Shown: positions 8,226 to 17,253 of the stretch, piece by piece
Position numbering within the stretch: the first letter of the stretch is position 1
Layout of the letters: the number at the start of each line of letters is the position of its first letter
Notes under the pieces: model-generated
Seen by the model: only the letters and a program-made list of their open reading frames with translations
Told to the model about the DNA's origin: nothing
Databases searched by the model: none
Assembly (NCBI GenBank): GCA_945901795.1
Contig: CAMDLP010000020.1
Coordinates: 1-51,105, forward strand
DNA length: 51,105 bases
Origin: Akkermansia muciniphila
GTDB taxonomy: Bacteria > Verrucomicrobiota > Verrucomicrobiia > Verrucomicrobiales > Akkermansiaceae
Direction of reading: 5' to 3'
Made by a program: the position numbers and the translations under genes

Positions 8226-10283
8226 TCACCATTTCCACTCGATGCCCGCGAAGACGCTACGCCCGTCGCCGGGGAGGAAATTGCGGGATTTTTGATCCGG
8301 GTCGGCACCCGCATTGGCGACGACGCCAGTGGTGGCGGCGTATCGCTCGTCAGTGAGATTCTTAGCCTCGATGAACCACGACACGCCGTTTTCCAATCTG
8401 CGGCCGAGCTTGAAGCCGAGCAGCGTGTAGGGATCGGCGCTGAGCGTGTTCGCATGATCGACGTAGGATTTCACCGGCACCCACTCGACCGTCGGCCCGG
8501 CGTAGTAGCCCGCCTTGTTTTCCCAAATCAATTCGCCGCGAATCAAATGCGGCGGGAGTCCGGCTATGGTTTTGTCGCCGTAGGTCGAGTCGTCGTCGAA
8601 CTTGAAGCGGCCGTATGTCCACATGCCACGGAGGAACAACCGGTTCTCCGCCATATCTCCCAACGAGCCGCCGAACAGATCGACCTCGCCGAACAACTCG
8701 ACGCCCCGGTGGCTCGTCTGGTCCGCGTTGGTCGTTCCTAACGGCGTTCCGGCGCTGTCGTTCAGGGCGAGGAATTCATCCTTCACCGCCGAGGCGTAAA
8801 CGGCCGCGTCCCAGCGGAAATTCGCATGACGGCCACGGGTTCCAAGCTCGATCGAGTTCGCGGTCTGCGCCTCGTTCGGCGTGAGCGCACCGTTGGTTTC
8901 CGAGAAGGACGGCGGCTCGTAACTGCCGCTGAAATTACCGAACACCTGGAAATCCCCCCTGTCCCAGCGCAGACCGATCTTGGGCGTAACGTTATCATAC
9001 GAGCGGTCGTAACTCGCTGCGGATCCCGACTGTTGCTCGTTCTCGCGCCGGTTGCTGGCGGCGGTGGCCCCGGCAACGCCCGTGAATCCGTGGCCCAACG
9101 CGAGTTGGTCTTCCACAAAGCCCTCGATGTTAGTCGCGGTTTGGTCCGCGCTTGAGGTCAGCGCTCCGCGTTCGCCGAAGTTGTTTTTGAACGTGGCCGC
9201 ATCGATGGTCCCACGGGTGAGAAACGCGCCGGCCCGCGCGCGGTTGTCACGGCCGAGGAGACGCCCCTCGCGGGTGAAAACCGCGCCTAGCAGCGTATCG
9301 TTCGAGAGCTGGTCGATCACTCCCACGAAAGGCGTGATCGGATGATCCAGGTCTTTGTAGGTGAATGCGACGATGAACTCGATGGTGTCGTTTCCGTTTC
9401 TTACCGTGGTCTTGTTCGCGATTCGATAGAGCTCGAAGTCGCGCCGGTTGTCATAGGCGACGGCCCCGAAGAGCGACTCATCCGCCTGTGAGGGATCGTC
9501 GTCCAGCTCGGCCTTCGTCAAGCTGCCGGGAAGTTCGGACCGGGAACGGACGGCGGTGATGAAGAACCGGGTCTCGGCACTGTCTGAAAGCCGCCAGCCG
9601 AAGTTGCCGAACAGGCGCTGGTTGTTCTGCTCCGCATGCTCCCGGAAACCGGTTTGATATTGCTCCGAAGCACTGAGATACGCGTCGGTGTTTCCCTCGC
9701 TGAGGCCAAGCGCCACGCGGGCGCGGAGGTAGTCGAACGAGCCGCCTTCGAGCCGCATCGAACCACCACGGGCGGTGAGTCCGGTGGCGGAAATGTAGTC
9801 GATGGCGCCGCCGAGCGTGGAGGAGCCTAGAGCAAGCGCGTTGCCGCCGCGCCAGATGTTGATGTGATCCGCAGCCAGCGGATCGATTGCCTGCATGTCG
9901 AAGGCACCATCGGCTAGATTGAGCGGCACGCCGTCCTGAAGCACGCGGATGCCGCGACCGTGGAACGTGCGCTGCATCCCGGAGCCGCGGATCGAAACGC
10001 GCGCCTCGTCCGAACCAAAGCGCGGCTGGGCGACCACCCCGGGAGACAGAGCGAAGGTGTCCGCCATCGTGCTCGCCCGCCCGCGAAGGTAACGCCCGGC
10101 CTCGACGACTTCCGTGCCGCCGGGAGTTTTCGCGAGTTCCTCGCGGCTTTCGGCGGCGGCCGGCACCGTCTTTGAAACCGGGTGGTGGTCGGCCTCCACG
10201 ACGAGGGGCGCGAGGTGGTTGGATTGCGCGCCAGCGCAGCCGGCGATACTGATGAGAATTGAAATGGAACGATTGGGAGTCAT
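8226..10283 (-). CDS. TonB-dependent outer-membrane receptor
   Basis: A 685-aa protein with an N-terminal export signal (ISILISIAGCAGAQS), then a TonB-box-like stretch (PLVVEA), a plug domain (DEARVSIRGSGMQ, VLQDGVPLNLADG, IWRGGNALALGSSTLGGAID) and a long beta-barrel ending in aromatic residues (FAGIEWKW), as required for BAM insertion. It takes up a large or scarce ligand using proton-motive force through TonB. The substrate is not evident from sequence; the barrel resembles siderophore/metal receptors. A small CALC-motif membrane protein is encoded upstream on the same strand, which favours a metal, possibly copper. Confidence 0.9.
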   Translation of the reverse strand: MTPNRSISILISIAGCAGAQSNHLAPLVVEADHHPVSKTVPAAAESREELAKTPGGTEVVEAGRYLRGRASTMADTFALSPGVVAQPRFGSDEARVSIRGSGMQRTFHGRGIRVLQDGVPLNLADGAFDMQAIDPLAADHINIWRGGNALALGSSTLGGAIDYISATGLTARGGSMRLEGGSFDYLRARVALGLSEGNTDAYLSASEQYQTGFREHAEQNNQRLFGNFGWRLSDSAETRFFITAVRSRSELPGSLTKAELDDDPSQADESLFGAVAYDNRRDFELYRIANKTTVRNGNDTIEFIVAFTYKDLDHPITPFVGVIDQLSNDTLLGAVFTREGRLLGRDNRARAGAFLTRGTIDAATFKNNFGERGALTSSADQTATNIEGFVEDQLALGHGFTGVAGATAASNRRENEQQSGSAASYDRSYDNVTPKIGLRWDRGDFQVFGNFSGSYEPPSFSETNGALTPNEAQTANSIELGTRGRHANFRWDAAVYASAVKDEFLALNDSAGTPLGTTNADQTSHRGVELFGEVDLFGGSLGDMAENRLFLRGMWTYGRFKFDDDSTYGDKTIAGLPPHLIRGELIWENKAGYYAGPTVEWVPVKSYVDHANTLSADPYTLLGFKLGRRLENGVSWFIEAKNLTDERYAATTGVVANAGADPDQKSRNFLPGDGRSVFAGIEWKW

Positions 10284-10466
10284 GAAAAAAGTTGGTTGAA
10301 ATCAAAAAAGAGCGCGATGCGTCCGCGCATCGCGTGGCCAAAGCGGCCTAGACGTCCGCCGAGCGACACGTCCTGATAGTTTCCAGCGAAAGCCCTCGGC
10401 CACGCTTCGGAATCCCCTTGGGGAAACGAGCGTGTCAGTCCGTGGATTTCGCGAGCGAATGCGGAA

Positions 10467-10856
10467 TCACGCGGCTCGCGGCGGCTGCGTCGGCACGGCG
10501 AGACAGACCTCCTCAAAGGTCCCGGAATACTCCGTCACGCGGAACACGACCACCGTGCCGCGAGGGAACGGCACCCTGACCGGAGCGGGCAGGATGACTT
10601 CCATTTTCATCTCGGATTTGAGCAGGGGCCTCTTCTCCTCCTCGCTCTTCGATTTTTTCACCACCTTGCACAAGGCGCACGGATGCTCGCCGTCGAAGGT
10701 TTTTTCAACCGCTTCCGAGATCGAGGATTGGCTGGAGAAATCCACCAGCATGTTCCCCCAGGCGATGGTCTGGAGCAGCGCCCAATGCCCGCCCATCGAG
10801 ATGATGAGCGCTCCGATCAGGAGATATTGGCCGGCACGCAAAGCCCGTTTAGACAT
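10467..10856 (-). CDS. Small membrane protein with HPCALC motif, linked to the TonB receptor (DUF2946-like)
   Basis: A 129-aa protein with an N-terminal hydrophobic segment (QYLLIGALIISMGGHWALL) and, mid-protein, the motif HPCALCKVV. Cys-x-x-Cys with a neighbouring His is a plausible metal site. Small proteins of this shape (DUF2946-like) are often encoded beside copper or siderophore TonB receptors; I recall this pattern but cannot verify membership here. I chose the ATG at 10856 because the preceding 12 residues look unrelated. The receptor gene lies 183 bases downstream on the same strand. Confidence 0.6.
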   Translation of the reverse strand: MSKRALRAGQYLLIGALIISMGGHWALLQTIAWGNMLVDFSSQSSISEAVEKTFDGEHPCALCKVVKKSKSEEEKRPLLKSEMKMEVILPAPVRVPFPRGTVVVFRVTEYSGTFEEVCLAVPTQPPRAA

Positions 10857-10953
10857 CGCGGGGAAGAGACGATTCCACCCGAACCGTGTCAAGTTGATTT
10901 TTTGTTGGAGCCTTCGTTTGCCTTTCCCGCCGGGTCATTTTAGATTCCAACCC

Positions 10954-11364
10954 ATGCAGAACCCGATCACATCCGACAAACTTGCCGCGCTGGAGCAGCG
11001 GATGGCGGTGCTCGGGATCGCGGAGGCGGATCTGTTGGAGAAATTCGTGCGCGGGTCGGGCGCGGGCGGGCAGAAGATCAACAAGACCTCGAACTGCGTT
11101 TTCCTGAAACACCTTCCCACGGGCGTCTGCATCAAGTGTCAGATGGACCGCTCGCGGGAGATGAACCGCTTCCTCGCGCGCCGCGAACTTTGCGAGCAAC
11201 TCGAGGCGATCCGCGAGGGCAAGGCGGTGGCGAAGACGCAGGCGATCGAGAAAATGCGCCGCACGAACCGGCCGCGCTCGCGGAACTCGAAAAACCGCTC
11301 CGTGGCCGACAAGCGGAATCTGTCGCAGAAAAAATCGATGCGCCGCTCGCCTTCCGGAGATTGA
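10954..11364 (+). CDS. Release-factor-like GGQ-domain protein (ArfB/MTRFR type)
   Basis: A 136-aa protein containing only the catalytic domain of peptide release factors. GGQ is at 38-40 (RGSGAGGQKINKTSNCVFLKH is the surrounding block, split here as RGSGAGGQ and KINKTSNCV). A strongly basic tail follows (KKSMRRSPS). Such proteins hydrolyse peptidyl-tRNA on stalled ribosomes without codon recognition. The wording KTSNCV...LP-G resembles mitochondrial MTRFR and bacterial relatives more than E. coli ArfB. The ATG at 10954 is chosen since upstream in-frame sequence lies in the divergent intergenic region and the CALC gene. Confidence 0.85.
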   Translation: MQNPITSDKLAALEQRMAVLGIAEADLLEKFVRGSGAGGQKINKTSNCVFLKHLPTGVCIKCQMDRSREMNRFLARRELCEQLEAIREGKAVAKTQAIEKMRRTNRPRSRNSKNRSVADKRNLSQKKSMRRSPSGD

Positions 11365-11379
11365 ACGGAGCGCCACCTA

Positions 11380-12207
11380 TCAGCCCTCGATCTTGATCGT
11401 CTTCGGGTCCCAGTTGATGGCTGGATATTCCATGTTCAGCCTCTTGAGCGTGTCGAGCATGATCCGGGCGACGCAGAGATTGCGATACCATTTCCGGTCC
11501 GCCGGCACCACATACCACGGCGCGAACTCGGTGGAGGTCTTCTGCATCACGTCCTCGTAAGCCCTCATGAAATCATCCCAGCGCGCGCGGTCCACCAGGT
11601 CGTCCGGGTTGATTTTCCAATGCTTGACCGGATCCGCCAGCCGCGCTTCCAAGCGCTTCTTCTGCTCGTCCTTGGAAATGTGCAGGAAGATTTTCACGAT
11701 CGTCGTCCCCTCCTCAGCGAGCATCCGCTCGAACTCAACGATGTGGCGCTGCCTGCGTTTCCAGACCTCGTCGGGGAAAATCTTCTTCACCCGCACGGCG
11801 ATGATGTCCTCGTAGTGGCTGCGGTTGAAAATCACCAGTTGCCCGCGGTGCGGGACCTTGGAATGCACCCGCCACAGGAAGTCATACGCCAATTCCTCCT
11901 CGCTCGGCTTCTTGAAGGAGCGGACGTGAATCCCCTGCGGGTCGATCCGTGAGAAAACGTGCTTGATACAGCCGTCCTTGCCGCCGGTGTCCATCGCCTG
12001 CATCACTACCAGGATCCGGTGCTTGTTCTGCGCGTAGAGACGTTTTTGCAATTCCTGAAGCTCGTCCTGCAGCTCATCGAACTGCTGCTGGATCTCCTCC
12101 TTGCCCACCCCCTTGAACAGGACCTTCTCGTTGCCGTCGATTTTCACCAGGTCCACCTCGGCACCGGGTTTCACCCAATATCGCTCCAACGCTCCTCTGA
12201 CTGGCAT
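11380..12207 (-). CDS. Polyphosphate kinase 2 family (PPK2) nucleotide kinase
   Basis: A 275-aa P-loop kinase transferring phosphate between polyphosphate and nucleotides, normally used to make ADP/ATP or GDP/GTP from polyphosphate. Walker A is AMDTGGKDG (71-79) and Walker B is VIFNRSHYED (125-134), both PPK2 hallmarks. The lid region has KRLEARLADPVKHWK. The single-domain length and N-terminal layout fit the PPK2 classes acting on AMP/ADP; I cannot assign the class firmly. It is divergent from the Ppx-HD/PPK1 pair with 111 bases between starts, which suggests coordinated control of polyphosphate. Confidence 0.93.
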   Translation of the reverse strand: MPVRGALERYWVKPGAEVDLVKIDGNEKVLFKGVGKEEIQQQFDELQDELQELQKRLYAQNKHRILVVMQAMDTGGKDGCIKHVFSRIDPQGIHVRSFKKPSEEELAYDFLWRVHSKVPHRGQLVIFNRSHYEDIIAVRVKKIFPDEVWKRRQRHIVEFERMLAEEGTTIVKIFLHISKDEQKKRLEARLADPVKHWKINPDDLVDRARWDDFMRAYEDVMQKTSTEFAPWYVVPADRKWYRNLCVARIMLDTLKRLNMEYPAINWDPKTIKIEG

Positions 12208-12318
12208 GGGCGCTTTATCGCGAGCCGACTCCCGCGTGACAAGCCCCGACTGATGGAAGATTCACCTTGTCACACATTGGGGGTTGAACCGCTGGCGATT
12301 GCACGTTGTCTTTGTGCG

Positions 12319-13878
12319 ATGCCGTCCGCCCGCAAATCCGCGAAAAAAGCCCTTGTCGCCGAAAACCTCTTCACCGCCCTGCACATCGGCGCGAGTTCGG
12401 TCTCCATGATGGTCGCGGAACGGGAGGAAGACGGCTCGTTCACCTCCGTCGATTTCCTCGAACAACCCGCGCCGGTCGCCCGCGACATTTTCCGCAGCGG
12501 CGGCGTCAGCCCGTCCACCACCGAGCGCGTGGTCTCGATCATCAAGGGCTACCAGAAATCCCTCGCCGAGCTCGGCCTCGACCCCCACGCCGTCACCCGC
12601 GCGGTGACCACTAACATCCTCAGCGAGGCGACCAATCACGAGACGTTCATGAACCGCATTCGCATCGCCTGCGGACTGCGGATCGGCACGATCGACGACG
12701 GGGAAATGACCCGACTGATCTATCTAAAAACCCGCCGCCGCCTGCTCAACCTGCCCGCCATGCGCAAGGACACCACGTTGGTCCTGCACGTGGGTCCCGG
12801 CAATACGCGGGCGCTGTTATTTCAAAACGGCCTCATCACCCGCTACACCAGCTACCGGATGGGCACCCACCGCACCCGCGAGGCGGTGGAGGGTTCCCAC
12901 GCGGAAGGTCCGGCCATGCTCCGCGTCATCCGCGAGCACGCCTACGGAAATCTCGCCCAAATCCGCTTCGACTACTCGGATGTCTCCATCGACGGCTTGG
13001 TGGTCATCGGCTACGAGCTGCAATCCGTCGCACCGGCGCTCACCAAAACCACCCAAGTCTGCTCGATCAAAACGCTGCGCCAATTCACCGCCGACGCCGC
13101 GAACCTCAGCGACGTGGAACTCGTGAAACGTTTCCAGCTCGACTACCAGACCGCCGAGGCCCTGCTCCCCGCGCTGGAAATCAACCTCGCCATCGCGGAA
13201 ACCCTCAAGCTCGGCGAGGTCCACATCCCCACCAGCGAATACGAGCAAGGCCTGCTCCACGATCTGCTAGTCTCCCAGGAACTCACCGGTGCCTTCGCCG
13301 AGGAAGTCCTCCGCTCCGCCCGCATCCTCGCGAAACGCTATCAGTCCGACCCCAGCCACGGCGAACACGTCGGCAATCTTTGCACCCGTTTCTTCGAGGC
13401 GCTCCCCGATCTCCATCAGCTCACTCCGCACGACGCGCTGCTGCTCCAGGTGGCCGCCATTCTCCATGAAGTCGGCACCTACGTCAGCCCGCGCGCTCAC
13501 CACAAGCACTCGGAATACCTGATCCTGAACTCGGAGGTCTTCGGGCTCGACCGGTTGGACGTCACCATCGTCGCGCTCGTCGCCCGCTACCACCGCCATT
13601 CCGGCCCGCGGCTCGACCACCCGAGCTACGCCGCCCTCAGCACCGACGACCGCATCCGCGTTTGCAAACTCGCCGCTCTCCTCCGCGTGGCCGACGCGCT
13701 CGAACGCACCCACGCCCAGCGCGTCGCGAACCTGGAAATCCGCCGCGAATCCGGCAAACTCCGCATCCGCCTGCCCGGCCTGGCGGATGCCGCCGTCGAG
13801 CGCCTGGCCATGGACTCCAAGGCCGACCTCTTCGAACAAGTCTTCGGCCTCGGCGTCGTTATCGATGAAGACAACTGA
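12319..13878 (+). CDS. Ppx/GppA-type phosphatase fused to an HD-like domain, with diverged active site
   Basis: A 519-aa protein with the two-domain layout of exopolyphosphatase/GppA (about 15-310) followed by the HD-type helical domain (about 330-470). The fold is recognisable but key loops differ. The first phosphate loop reads LHIGASSVSM where Ppx has D-I-G-S/T-N-S, and the second reads LHVGPGNTRALL instead of D-I-G-G-G-S. The region DDGEMTRLIY (127-136) keeps an acidic residue like the catalytic Glu. The HD pair reads LHEVG (382-386). Polyphosphatase activity is therefore uncertain; a regulatory or altered role is possible. The ATG at 12319 replaces a much longer in-frame start at 11959 that would run antisense through PPK2. 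ppk1 follows after 40 bases. Confidence 0.85.
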   Translation: MPSARKSAKKALVAENLFTALHIGASSVSMMVAEREEDGSFTSVDFLEQPAPVARDIFRSGGVSPSTTERVVSIIKGYQKSLAELGLDPHAVTRAVTTNILSEATNHETFMNRIRIACGLRIGTIDDGEMTRLIYLKTRRRLLNLPAMRKDTTLVLHVGPGNTRALLFQNGLITRYTSYRMGTHRTREAVEGSHAEGPAMLRVIREHAYGNLAQIRFDYSDVSIDGLVVIGYELQSVAPALTKTTQVCSIKTLRQFTADAANLSDVELVKRFQLDYQTAEALLPALEINLAIAETLKLGEVHIPTSEYEQGLLHDLLVSQELTGAFAEEVLRSARILAKRYQSDPSHGEHVGNLCTRFFEALPDLHQLTPHDALLLQVAAILHEVGTYVSPRAHHKHSEYLILNSEVFGLDRLDVTIVALVARYHRHSGPRLDHPSYAALSTDDRIRVCKLAALLRVADALERTHAQRVANLEIRRESGKLRIRLPGLADAAVERLAMDSKADLFEQVFGLGVVIDEDN

Positions 13879-13885
13879 GAGTAAA

Positions 13886-13909
13886 TGCTGAAAAACTGAA
13901 AAACTGAAA
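13886..13909 (+). repeat. Octamer tandem repeat before ppk1
   Basis: TGCTGAAA, AACTGAAA, AACTGAAA stand in tandem in the 40-base gap between the Ppx-HD gene and ppk1. The same octamer family forms a longer array at 29938-30001. Confidence 0.75.
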
Positions 13910-13918
13910 TTTCCTCCC

Positions 13919-16015
13919 ATGCCCACTCCCTACCTCAACCGCGAGCTCTCCTGGATCGAGTTCAACCAGCGCGTCCTCAACGAAGCCCTCCGCGAAGACC
14001 TGCCGCTGCTAGAGCGGGTGAAATTCCTCGCCATCACCGCGTCCAACCTCGACGAGTTCTTCCAAGTCCGCATCGGCGGGCTCATGCTGATGCGCCGCAG
14101 CGGACGCAAGACGCCGGACGCCTCGGGCCTCACTCCAGCGCGAAACCTAACCGCGCTTCGCCAGCGCATCCTCAAGATGAGCGCGGACCAATACACCCTG
14201 CTCACCGGCACCCTCGTCCCCGCGCTTGAAAAGGCCGGCATCCGGCCGCTCCAACCGTCCGGCCTTTCCGTCTCCCAGGCGGCCCAGGTCGCCGCCACTT
14301 TCGAGGACGCCATTTTCCCGCTGCTCACCCCTCTCGCAGTCGATCCTGATGGAGCGCCGCCCGTCGTCCCCGCACTGCAAATCATCGTCGCCTGCCGCCT
14401 GCTCGATCCGGAAACGCAGACCGCCCGCCACGCGCTCATTCCCATTCCGGAAATCCTCGGCCGCCGCGTGAACGTCGCCATCGAAGGCGAGGGTCATGCC
14501 TTCATCCTCATCGAGGACCTTGTCGCCACCCACGCCGGCCAGCTTTTCCCCGGCGAAGTGGTCACCTCCACCACCGCCTTCCGCGTCACCCGCAATGGCG
14601 ACATCGCCGTGCAGGAGGAGGACGCCATCGACCTCGCCGGTGAAATGGAAGACGTCCTGACCGCCCGCCGCTTCGCCGACACCGTCCGCCTCGAACTCCG
14701 CTCGGACGCGCCGCGCGATCTGGTCCGCATGATCCAGCACGTCACCGCCGCGACTCCGCAGGAAGTTTACCGAGTCGATGGCCCGCCGGGGCTGGCATCG
14801 TTCATGGAGCTCGCGTTCCTGCCCGATTTCGACCACCTCCGCGACGCCGACTGGCCCGCGCAGAACTCGCCCGCGATCGCTCCCGGCGCATCGATGTTTG
14901 AAACCATCGCCTCCAACGACGTCCTGTTGTTCCACCCCTACGAATCCTTCGAGCCCGTCCTCCGCCTCATCGAGGAAGCCGCCGAGGACCCGGACGTCAT
15001 CGCCATCAAACAAGTCCTTTACCGCACCGCGCGGAAGTCCCGGATCATCGACGCCCTCATCAAGGCCGCGGAAAACGGCAAGCACGTCACCGCGCTCGTC
15101 GAGCTCAAGGCCCGCTTCGACGAAGCCCGCAACCTCGACCGCGCCGACGAACTCCGGCGCGCCGGAGCGCAGATCGTTTACGGCGTCAAGGGCCTCAAGA
15201 CCCACGCGAAAATCTGCCTGATTGTCCGCAGAGAGTCCGGCCATTTGCGCCGCTACGTCCACCTCGGCACCGGCAATTACAACGAGACCACCTCTAGGCT
15301 TTACACCGACCTCTCCTACCTGACCTGCAAGCCGGAGTATGGAAACGACGCCTCGCTGTTCTTCAACGCCGTCACCGGCCGCTCCAAGCTGCTGCGTTTC
15401 CAGCGCCTCGTTCCCGCCCCCACCGCGATGAAGCCCGAGTTGCTCGACCTCATCGCCGGCGAGGCGGAGCGCGCCAAACAAGGCCTGCCCGCCCGCATCA
15501 TCGGCAAGGTGAACTCGCTGCAAGACCCGGAAATCATCAACGCCCTCTACCGAGCCTCGCAAGCCGGCGTCGAGATCCGTCTCAACGTACGCGGTATCTG
15601 CTGCCTCAAACCCGGCGACCCGAAATACTCGAAAAACATCGAGGTCATCTCCGTCATCGACCGTTTCCTCGAGCACGCCCGCCTCTTCTATTTCCATCAG
15701 GGAGGAAACGCCGGCGTCTATATTTCCTCGGCGGACTGGATGACGCGCAACCTCGAAAAGCGCGTCGAGCTCATGGTCCCCATCGAGGAAACCGCGCTCA
15801 AGCGCCGCCTCGTCCGCATCCTCGAAGCCTTCTTCCAAGACAACACCCAGGCCTCCCGCCTGCTCCCCGACGGTAGCTCCCAACGCATCGTCCGCGCCAA
15901 GGGCCAGAAGGCGTTCCGCGTCCAGGACCATTTCTATCAACAGGCGAAAAAAGCAGCCAAGGCCCGCGAGCACGAGCGTGCCATGACCTTCGAGCCCCAC
16001 GTCCCGGCGGAATAA
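13919..16015 (+). CDS. ppk1: Polyphosphate kinase 1
   Basis: A 698-aa membrane-peripheral enzyme that polymerises the gamma-phosphate of ATP into long-chain polyphosphate. The domain order N, head and two phospholipase-D-like C-terminal halves is intact, starting NRELSWIEFNQRVLNEA. The autophosphorylated histidine is H429 (GLKTHAKICL), and the second catalytic His is H593 (FYFHQGGNAGVYISSADW), close to H435/H592 of the E. coli enzyme. The family arginine block is NLEKRVELMVPI. It is downstream of and cotranscribed with the Ppx-HD gene, and PPK2 is divergent beyond that, forming a compact polyphosphate cluster. Confidence 0.96.
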   Translation: MPTPYLNRELSWIEFNQRVLNEALREDLPLLERVKFLAITASNLDEFFQVRIGGLMLMRRSGRKTPDASGLTPARNLTALRQRILKMSADQYTLLTGTLVPALEKAGIRPLQPSGLSVSQAAQVAATFEDAIFPLLTPLAVDPDGAPPVVPALQIIVACRLLDPETQTARHALIPIPEILGRRVNVAIEGEGHAFILIEDLVATHAGQLFPGEVVTSTTAFRVTRNGDIAVQEEDAIDLAGEMEDVLTARRFADTVRLELRSDAPRDLVRMIQHVTAATPQEVYRVDGPPGLASFMELAFLPDFDHLRDADWPAQNSPAIAPGASMFETIASNDVLLFHPYESFEPVLRLIEEAAEDPDVIAIKQVLYRTARKSRIIDALIKAAENGKHVTALVELKARFDEARNLDRADELRRAGAQIVYGVKGLKTHAKICLIVRRESGHLRRYVHLGTGNYNETTSRLYTDLSYLTCKPEYGNDASLFFNAVTGRSKLLRFQRLVPAPTAMKPELLDLIAGEAERAKQGLPARIIGKVNSLQDPEIINALYRASQAGVEIRLNVRGICCLKPGDPKYSKNIEVISVIDRFLEHARLFYFHQGGNAGVYISSADWMTRNLEKRVELMVPIEETALKRRLVRILEAFFQDNTQASRLLPDGSSQRIVRAKGQKAFRVQDHFYQQAKKAAKAREHERAMTFEPHVPAE

Positions 16016-16021
16016 AGTGTC

Positions 16022-16039
16022 GCAGGCATTCCTGCCTGC
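16022..16039. repeat. Hairpin repeat GCAGGCA-TTCC-TGCCTGC
   Basis: A perfect 7-bp stem with a TTCC loop seven bases after the ppk1 stop. No T tract follows, so it is not a classic terminator, though it may slow polymerase or protect mRNA ends. I recall this wording as a dispersed repeat in Verrucomicrobia and Planctomycetes. Confidence 0.7.
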
Positions 16040-16125
16040 ATCTTCCACCCATCCCGCGCACCTCCTGTCGGATTCCCCCTGATGAAGCTGCTTGTTTGTG
16101 ACTCGTTTCTCGGGCACTCTCAGGT

Positions 16126-17253
16126 ATGCCCGCGAAGGAATCCCACTCTCCGCTCGCCCGCTGGACACGGGACGGCGGGCAGCTGGTGTTGGCGATTTCC
16201 GGCGATTGGCGGCGCGGTGGCGCGACTCCCGCGATCGAAGGCGAAGCGCCCGCTGAGGCACCCGCCCGATATGTTACGGACCAACTCGGCGATTTCGACT
16301 CCACCCTTCCCGCCTTCATTCTCTCCCATCTGCGAAGCGTGGCAAAGCCGGCGGACGACTCGAAGCCGTCGCTCAACGGACTGCCGCCCGATCTCCGCGG
16401 ACTGATGGATCTGGCACTGGCCGTCCCCGAGGAAATCGAAGCCCGCCAGACGCCGGCGGACGTTTCCGAAATCAGAAAGCTGGGAAATACTGCGCTCGAC
16501 GTGTGGGCCGGCATCCAATCAATTGCGGAGTTCACGGGCCAATCCATGCTGGCGCTCGGACGCTTCGTGACGGGCCGGGCCCGCTTCCGGGCCCGCGATT
16601 TCTGGATGATCGTCCAGGAATGCGGCGCCCAAGCCTTGCCGATCGTCTCGCTCATCAGTTTCCTCATCGGGCTGATCCTCGCCTTTGTGGGAAACGTTCA
16701 GCTCGCCAATTTCGGAGCCAGCCTTTACGTCGCGGATCTGGTAGGCATCGCGATGGTCCGCGAGATGGGCGTGGTCATGACCGCCATCATCATGAGCGGC
16801 CGGACGGGGGCCGCTTTCGCCGCGCATCTGGGCAGCATGAAGGCCAATCAGGAGATCGACGCGTTGAAAACCTTCGGCTTCGACCCCTTCGATTTCCTGG
16901 TGCTTCCCCGCCTGTTGGCGCTGGTCCTGATGATGCCGCTGCTCACGCTCTATGCGAATGCCGTCGGCATTTTTGGCGGCATGTTAGTCGGCGCAGCAGT
17001 CGGAATTCCCCCGGTCCTCTATTGGAATGAAACCGTCGCCACCATCGACCTCACGATGGCCTCCCTCGGCGTCTTCAAAAGCGTGTTCTTCGGAGCCGTC
17101 ATCGCCATGAGCGGTTGCCTGCAAGGGATGCATGCGGGAAATTCCTCCGCCGCGGTAGGCGAGGCGACGACCCGCGCCGTGGTCGCCTCTATCACCGCCA
17201 TCATCATCCTCGACTCGGGATTCGCCGCCATTTTCACCGTGCTCGATATATGA
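16126..17253 (+). CDS. mlaE: MlaE-family lipid ABC transporter permease with N-terminal STAS-like region
   Basis: The inner-membrane permease of an MCE-type phospholipid transporter, 375 aa. Residues about 170-375 hold the MlaE core with its membrane segments and signatures (SFLIGLILAF, VREMGVVMTAIIMSGRTGAA, QEIDAL). The N-terminal 150 residues are soluble and STAS-like (DGGQLVLAISGDW), a common fusion in this family. Residues 33-47 (ATPAIEGEAPAEAPA) look like an insertion into that region. It begins a four-gene set: its stop overlaps the MlaF start by 4 bases (ATGA). Confidence 0.93.
   Translation: MPAKESHSPLARWTRDGGQLVLAISGDWRRGGATPAIEGEAPAEAPARYVTDQLGDFDSTLPAFILSHLRSVAKPADDSKPSLNGLPPDLRGLMDLALAVPEEIEARQTPADVSEIRKLGNTALDVWAGIQSIAEFTGQSMLALGRFVTGRARFRARDFWMIVQECGAQALPIVSLISFLIGLILAFVGNVQLANFGASLYVADLVGIAMVREMGVVMTAIIMSGRTGAAFAAHLGSMKANQEIDALKTFGFDPFDFLVLPRLLALVLMMPLLTLYANAVGIFGGMLVGAAVGIPPVLYWNETVATIDLTMASLGVFKSVFFGAVIAMSGCLQGMHAGNSSAAVGEATTRAVVASITAIIILDSGFAAIFTVLDI

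Noticed and set aside
10284-10466. Cobalamin or other riboswitch before the TonB receptor
   Set aside because: The GC-rich gap lacks the conserved B12-box wording, and I could not fold a known aptamer from it.
11959-12318. N-terminal extension of the Ppx-HD gene
   Set aside because: It runs antisense through the PPK2 gene and has no family similarity.
14147-16261. 704-aa minus-strand open frame opposite ppk1
   Set aside because: It is the antisense shadow of a high-GC gene; PPK1 on the plus strand has all catalytic residues.
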